A DNA stretch of 64,000 bases from Sodalinema lacuna_A (GTDB lineage: Bacteria > Cyanobacteriota > Cyanobacteriia > Cyanobacteriales > Geitlerinemataceae): NCBI GenBank assembly GCA_900149785.2, contig FSSI02000018.1, positions 24,324 through 88,323 of the forward strand. The letters run 5' to 3'. Each line of letters starts with the position of its first letter. Positions within the stretch are counted from its first letter, which is position 1. The notes below the pieces were generated by a model, which searched no databases, was not told the origin of the DNA, and saw only the letters and a program-made list of their open reading frames with translations. Made by a program: the position numbers and the translations under genes. This document shows, one piece after another, positions 60,176-64,000 of the stretch.

Positions 60176-60235
60176 GATTGATGTCCTCCCAATTTGCTGT
60201 TTTAAACTGCCTGGGGGAGAGGTTTGTTCTCCCTT
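60176..60235 (-). promoter_or_regulatory. Possible RNA thermometer in the hsp20 leader
   Basis: The leader holds GGGAGA (60228-60233 on the minus strand) able to pair with TCTCCC (60215-60220). The same TCTCCC can pair with the Shine-Dalgarno GGGAGGA (60184-60190), so two exclusive structures can form. This is similar in principle to the short thermometer of cyanobacterial hsp17. No CIRCE element is present. Confidence 0.35.
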
Positions 60236-60361
60236 CGTTGTTGTTTTTATTGTGGCGTTTGTATTAGAAAACTGAAAGGGAGACAACCGTACTGAAAAGA
60301 TGCTACTTCCCGAATTTCGGTTAACAACACTATGGGATTGGAGAACCGAACTGGGGGAAGA

Positions 60362-60417
60362 GGGAACAGGGAACAGGGAACAGGGAATAGGGAATAGGGA
60401 ATAGGGAATAGGGAACA
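60362..60417. repeat. Heptamer array D (8 units)
   Basis: Eight contiguous units of GGGAAYA, with order CCC TTTT C at the sixth base, preceded by GGGAAGA. A C-rich dispersed repeat (about 60428-60464) follows. The 60176-60581 gap holds the hsp20 leader, this array and no gene. Confidence 0.92.
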
Positions 60418-60581
60418 GGCAAAAGGCATAACCCACCCCTAACCCCTCCCACCGAGGGGATGGCAAAAGGCAAGGGGCAAGCTAGCAATAGGGCTATTTG
60501 GGGTGAGGTGAGGTTCGTTTGATCACATCTATGATCCGCGATCGCCCGTACTCTAGGAAGAGCCTATACCTGATAACGCCG

Positions 60582-61166
60582 ATGAATTGGTTTATTACTG
60601 ATGATGGAGACTGCCAGTCTCTTGAATTCCCGTCCTGGACTCCCTATCGCCCGTACCGCCTCTATCGATTCTTGACGGAACTTGAGGATATTCTCGACGA
60701 AATTACGAGCGATCGCCAACGCCTAGAAGCGATCGCCCCTCGGGTCTGTGAGTTCCTCGAAACAGCCACCTGGCTTGATACGGCCTATGTTCCCCCAGAT
60801 GCGCAACGGGGTTGGTCTGTATCCAAACTCTATACTGAACAGGACTACCCTCTCACCGTACAACTGGTGTCTTGGAAACCGGGGGTAAAATCCACGATTC
60901 ATAACCACGCGACTTGGGGCTTGGTGGCCATGTTGAGTGGTTGTGAACGGAATCACTTTTGGCGACGAACCGAGGGGGATGCTATTGAAAAGGTGGGCGA
61001 TCGCATCGTCTGTGAAGGGCAAATGATCACCTTTAGCCCCGGTGCGATTCATTCGATTGAAGCCTTGGGCGATGAACCGACCATTTCCTTTAACCTTTAT
61101 GGGGAAACCGATTTCCCGAAGCGCTTTAAGTTTGATGCGATCGCCCAAACGGCAGAACATTTTTGA
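60582..61166 (+). CDS. Cupin-fold protein, cysteine-dioxygenase-like
   Basis: 194 residues from the ATG at 60582. Helical N-terminus, then a cupin with STIHNHATWGLVAMLSGCERNHFW (the HxH and E-like metal residues), and PGAIHSIEALGDEPTISFNLYGE with the third His. Resembles cysteine dioxygenase or its thiol-dioxygenase relatives, so may oxidise a thiol. Substrate is not determined. Confidence 0.8.
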   Translation: MNWFITDDGDCQSLEFPSWTPYRPYRLYRFLTELEDILDEITSDRQRLEAIAPRVCEFLETATWLDTAYVPPDAQRGWSVSKLYTEQDYPLTVQLVSWKPGVKSTIHNHATWGLVAMLSGCERNHFWRRTEGDAIEKVGDRIVCEGQMITFSPGAIHSIEALGDEPTISFNLYGETDFPKRFKFDAIAQTAEHF

Positions 61167-61172
61167 GGCGGT

Positions 61173-61937
61173 TTAAGCCATCACCATGCCACCATCAACA
61201 TTTAGGGTTTGTCCGGTGATATAAGCGGCTGCTGGATCCGCCGCTAGAAAGCGAATCAAGCCCGCAACTTCTGTGGCTTCGCCAAAGCGTGCTAAGGGGA
61301 TAAACTTGAGAATTTCATCGGCTTTGATGTCATGAGTCATGTCGGTGGCAATAAACCCCGGTGCCACGGCATTGACGGTAATGCCTCGGCTGGCCAGTTC
61401 CTTGGCCACGGTTTTGGTGAAACCAATAACCCCGGCTTTGGCGGCACTATAATTCGCCTGTCCGGGATTGCCCATTTGTCCGGCGACGGAGGCGATATTG
61501 ATAATCCGTCCTGATTTTTGTTTTAGCATCAGTTTGGTGACGGCACGGGTACAGAGAAACACCCCTGTCAAGTTGAGATTGATCACCGCTTGCCAGTCGG
61601 CGGGCTTCATGCGCATTAACAGGGTATCGCGAGTGATGCCGGCATTGTTGACGAGGACATCGACTCGTCCCCAGGTGTCGGTGGCGGCTTTAATCAGGGC
61701 GTTGGCCTCGTCTTCTTGGGAGACATCGGCTTTGACGGTGATCGCCTCACGTCCCATCGCCTGAATCTCGGCGACCACCTCCTCGGCGGCGGCACTGGAA
61801 TTGGCATAGTTGACGACCACCTTGGCTCCTTCGCTGGCCAAGGCTAAGGCGGTGGCCCGGCCAATGCCTCGGGACCCACCGGTGACGATCGCCACCTTCT
61901 CGTTGAGGTGCTGCAAATTTGCGGGTAAAGCGTCCAT
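61173..61937 (-). CDS. fabG: 3-oxoacyl-[acyl-carrier-protein] reductase
   Basis: 254 residues from the ATG at 61937; an in-frame start at 62066 would overlap the pirin gene. NADPH site VTGGSRGIGRATAL (about 18-31), NNAG, catalytic Ser-Tyr-Lys in IINIASVAG and YSAAKAG, ending ITGQTLNVDGGMVMA. Carries out the keto reduction in fatty acid synthesis, and in some cyanobacteria polyhydroxybutyrate. Converges on the cupin gene with six bases between. Confidence 0.93.
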   Translation of the reverse strand: MDALPANLQHLNEKVAIVTGGSRGIGRATALALASEGAKVVVNYANSSAAAEEVVAEIQAMGREAITVKADVSQEDEANALIKAATDTWGRVDVLVNNAGITRDTLLMRMKPADWQAVINLNLTGVFLCTRAVTKLMLKQKSGRIINIASVAGQMGNPGQANYSAAKAGVIGFTKTVAKELASRGITVNAVAPGFIATDMTHDIKADEILKFIPLARFGEATEVAGLIRFLAADPAAAYITGQTLNVDGGMVMA

Positions 61938-62025
61938 GACTTGTTGAATGTCCTTATTCTCTGCAAGAGTCCCTATTTTAAGGTCTGACGGTCGTTTGAG
62001 AAATTCGTCAGGTTTCTCGTCCTCG

Positions 62026-62730
62026 TCAGGCCAAGTCAAAGAGTAGGACTTCTGCGGTGTCATCACAGCCGGTGAGTTGCAGGTTGTCTGGGGTCTCCCA
62101 GAGGGCGATCGCGTCTCCGGCTTGCAGGGTCTGCTCTTGGACTTGCACGCTGCCTCGGGCCACGTGAATCCAGACGCCGCGATCGTCGGCGAGGGAATGG
62201 GTCACTGAGTCTCCCGGTTCGAGGATTGTGGCATAGATATAGGCATCTTGATAGAGCTTAACGGTCCCCTCGTCACCGCCAGGAGAGGCGATACAGCGCA
62301 GTTGTCCCTGTTTGTCTTCGGGGGGGACATAAATTTGCTCGTAGCTGGGTTTGACGCCCTCCTGGTTGGGCAAAATCCAGATTTGCAACAGATGAACCGC
62401 TTCAGTATCAGACGGGTTAAATTCACTGTGGAGAATCCCGGTTCCTGCCGACATTCGTTGCACATCTCCAGGACGAATGTCGGACCCGTTGCCGAGACTG
62501 TCTTTATGGGCTAATGCCCCGTCGAGGACATAGGTGATGATTTCCATGTCCCGATGGCCATGGGTGGAAAAGCCTTGTCCCGGTTGAACGAGGTCTTCGT
62601 TGATGACTCGCAGGCTGCGGAAGCCCATGTGGTCGCGATCGTAGTAGTGACCGAAGGAAAAGCTATGATGACTCTTAAGCCAGCCTAAATTGACCTTGCC
62701 GCGATCGTTGGCTCTACGTAAGTTGAACAT
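62026..62730 (-). CDS. Pirin family protein (YhhW-like)
   Basis: 234 residues from the ATG at 62730, with GAGGAG before it. Bicupin; N-terminal domain metal ligands are in GFSTHGHRDMEIITYV and SAGTGILHSEFN. Homologues include quercetin dioxygenases. Function in cyanobacteria is unknown, possibly redox-related. The gene runs toward fabG, 88 bases apart. Confidence 0.92.
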   Translation of the reverse strand: MFNLRRANDRGKVNLGWLKSHHSFSFGHYYDRDHMGFRSLRVINEDLVQPGQGFSTHGHRDMEIITYVLDGALAHKDSLGNGSDIRPGDVQRMSAGTGILHSEFNPSDTEAVHLLQIWILPNQEGVKPSYEQIYVPPEDKQGQLRCIASPGGDEGTVKLYQDAYIYATILEPGDSVTHSLADDRGVWIHVARGSVQVQEQTLQAGDAIALWETPDNLQLTGCDDTAEVLLFDLA

Positions 62731-62871
62731 CCACAACTCCTCAACATCAATTGGCTGAATGAGGTTAACCAATTCATACCATTTTTCAAAACAATTGCCA
62801 TACATTATATATGTTAGAGGATATTTAAAACTTTGCCCATCAGGCTAAAGGTCTCAACAGATGCCTTCGTT

Positions 62872-63003
62872 TCACCATTTTCGTAAGGATGGTATGAATA
62901 ATTTTTCGTAAGGTAATCTGGGGGGACTTCCCAGACGGGCCTTTGGCAGTGAAGGCTCAATGATTTCTGATTGAGTATCACTCAGGTCTGTATGATAAAA
63001 TCG
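62872..63003 (-). pseudogene. Remnant of an IS transposase N-terminus
   Basis: The frame reads YHTDLSDTQSEIIEPSLPKARLGSPPR, close to the N-terminal pattern of IS5/ISL-type transposases (YPTDLTDEQWEIIEPLLP). It ends after some 40 residues without the catalytic part. It is a different lineage from the intact element just downstream (its pattern MMQRGYPSDVSDAEWEIIEP differs). Other bases in 62731-63092 hold no gene. Confidence 0.55.
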
Positions 63004-63113
63004 AGTTATAGCTAGTGAAAGTCTGCTGGTGCTAAGACTTAACCGGGTAAACCCTTGCCAGCTTGTCTGGTTTTCTATCCCACTCACCCTAGAGGGTATC
63101 TATAAAGAAAAGA

Positions 63114-63611
63114 TTAAGAGGTGAGGCGTTGAAGCATCAGAGCGGTCATCGCTTGATAGACAAAGCACTCACTCATTTGAGGCAGACGCTCGTAATCCTT
63201 ACTCAAACGTCGGTGCTTTCCCAGCCAAGCTAAGGTACGTTCGACAACCCAGCGTCGTGGCAAAACGGCAAAGCCGGGTTCTGTCCGTTCGACCACCTCG
63301 AGTTCCAAGTCACAACCGTGAGCAACTCGCTGTAACGTCTCGCCGCGATATCCTTGGTCAGCCCAAACCTTCTCCAGAGTGGGTTCAACGAAGCTGCTCT
63401 CGCCCAATAACATTCGGGCTGAGGTAGAATCGGCAAGATTGGCGGCATGAGAGAAGACAACAATCACTAACCCCAATGTATCTACGAGAATATGTCGCTT
63501 GCGTCCGTTGACTTTCTTGCCACCATCATATCCTCGCTCACTTCCTCCGACGTCCGTCGTTTTCACCGATTGACTATCAATGATACTGGCGGTGGCTGTG
63601 GGGTGGCGCTG
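63114..63611 (-). CDS. IS5-family transposase, second frame (OrfB)
   Basis: DDE catalytic half: TATASIIDSQSVKTTD carries the first Asp, GKKVNGRKRHILVDTLGL and VWADQGYRGETL the second, and WVVERTLAWLGKHRRLSKDYERL the last Glu. No good independent start precedes IIDSQSVKTTD; expression needs a +1 shift (or loss of one A by slippage) at the A10 run near 63612-63621. An internal ATG at 63566 would remove the first Asp. Ends at 63114. Confidence 0.85.
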   Translation of the reverse strand, partial: QRHPTATASIIDSQSVKTTDVGGSERGYDGGKKVNGRKRHILVDTLGLVIVVFSHAANLADSTSARMLLGESSFVEPTLEKVWADQGYRGETLQRVAHGCDLELEVVERTEPGFAVLPRRWVVERTLAWLGKHRRLSKDYERLPQMSECFVYQAMTALMLQRLTS

Positions 63612-63903
63612 TTTTTTTTTTCCGCAGTTCCTGTCTTAGCTGCTGGTGAATCCGCTGCCAGACTCCCTTTTTTTCCCATTTGCGCCAATATCCATAGACG
63701 GTTTTGGCCGGTGGAAAGTCGTTGGGCAGATATTGCCAGGCACAACCGGTTCGACAGATATATCGGATCGCGTTGTAGACGGCTCTCATATCTACGGTTC
63801 GTTTTCTGCCCCGACCTCGTTCTGACTTGGCACGGGGCAGAAGGGGTTCGATGATTTCCCATTCAGCATCACTCACGTCGCTGGGGTATCCTCGTTGCAT
63901 CAT
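63577..63903 (-). CDS. IS5-family transposase, first frame (OrfA)
   Basis: 108 residues with the N-terminal DNA-binding part MMQRGYPSDVSDAEWEIIEP and MRAVYNAIRYICRTGCAWQYLP. The frame leaves the family after ELRKKK at the A10 tract and closes 15 residues later, so it is the first half of a frameshifted transposase. Confidence 0.9.
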   Translation of the reverse strand: MMQRGYPSDVSDAEWEIIEPLLPRAKSERGRGRKRTVDMRAVYNAIRYICRTGCAWQYLPNDFPPAKTVYGYWRKWEKKGVWQRIHQQLRQELRKKKTAPPHSHRQYH

Positions 63904-64000
63904 AGCTCTGTCGGTTTGGCTTCTCTTCTTTTATGCCTCCTTTAACCCCTCCTCCTGGCTTCTCTTTATATTTTCTTAACAGACACCGTCTAGATTGGAG

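Larger units (their letters stand above)
63093..63989 (-). mobile_element. IS5-family insertion sequence (IS427-like), 897 bp
   Basis: The left end AGGGTATCTATAAAGAAAAG and the inverse of the right end (ACGGTGTCTGTTAAGAAAAT) are imperfect terminal inverted repeats matching at about 15 of 20 positions. Each end is bordered by CTAG (63089-63092 and 63990-63993), consistent with a four-base target duplication. Two overlapping frames for a DDE transposase are linked by an A10 run. Confidence 0.85.

Noticed and set aside
60176..60466. N-terminal extension of the Hsp20 protein
   Set aside because: Would encode repeat-derived SLFPIPY sequence; a strong Shine-Dalgarno precedes the ATG at 60175.
61938..62066. 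43-residue N-terminal extension of FabG
   Set aside because: Overlaps the end of the pirin gene and is polar and unlike the family; the start at 61937 fits.
1..64000. Riboswitches upstream of metabolic genes
   Set aside because: I looked before lysA, purN, trpF and the mscS and mrp genes for the common conserved cores and saw none I could support by eye.

Overview
The window comes from a cyanobacterium, most likely a filamentous, phormidioid type. The evidence is photosystem I subunit PsaK, cyanophycin synthetase, a helical carotenoid protein paired with its C-terminal-domain homologue, the cyanobacterial chorismate lyase and Tab2 families, a cyanobacterial-type Mrp antiporter operon, very frequent copies of the HIP1 palindrome GCGATCGC, and tandem heptanucleotide arrays of the STRR kind. 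Genes are densely packed on both strands. There is no prophage, no CRISPR array and no rRNA; one tRNA and one complete insertion sequence are present.

Layout: 1-2.1 kb is the 3' part of cphA. From 2.5 to 12.2 kb the minus strand carries an RTX/Calx-beta-like surface protein, a membrane-anchored TPR protein, a TPR-GT41 (SPINDLY/OGT-like) glycosyltransferase, a GT4 glycosyltransferase and a sulfotransferase, which looks like a cell-surface glycan or glycoprotein locus. From 12.4 to 15.0 kb lie two M16 peptidase subunits (one active, one with its metal site lost), followed by a repeat-rich spacer, lepA, a pentapeptide-GST fusion and a chorismate lyase-like gene. From 19.5 to 23.9 kb a CheR-TPR, a double CheW and an AT-rich DNA methyltransferase run together, followed by aat, a small conserved protein, rpsN and a peptidoglycan-binding/SPOR protein. 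The HCP/CTDH photoprotection pair is at 27.7-28.8 kb. cysS, selO, two mscS paralogues, a Tab2 homologue, a domesticated transposase DNA-binding protein and membrane or unknown proteins fill 29-39 kb. tRNA-Arg(UCU), a PHP phosphoesterase, purN, pyrE, an exopolysaccharide sugar transferase, trpF and psaK occupy 39-44 kb. An odd AAA-like protein and the seven-gene mrp operon follow (44-49.4 kb). The last part holds a site-2 protease, a rhodanese membrane protein, clpC, rimI, lysA, cdaA (c-di-AMP synthase), uppS, hsp20, a cupin, fabG, a pirin and an IS5-type element with a transposase remnant beside it.

How the genes work together: lysA-cdaA-uppS group cell-envelope precursor supply with c-di-AMP signalling. 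clpC and hsp20 are protein quality control. mrp, the mscS pair and possibly cdaA concern ion and osmotic balance. HCP/CTDH, PsaK, Tab2 and the chorismate lyase serve photosynthesis. The most unusual material is non-coding: at least four arrays of the perfect heptamer GGGAAYA (one of 24 units), a second heptamer subfamily (GGCAAGA/GGCAACA) that forms the coding tail of the chorismate lyase, and two copies of a short TIR-bounded element, one of which has a different repeat in its palindromic core. I recognise no entirely new multi-gene system with certainty. The best candidates for follow-up are the RTX/GT41/sulfotransferase locus, the CheR-CheW-methyltransferase run, the pentapeptide-GST fusion and the repeat families.
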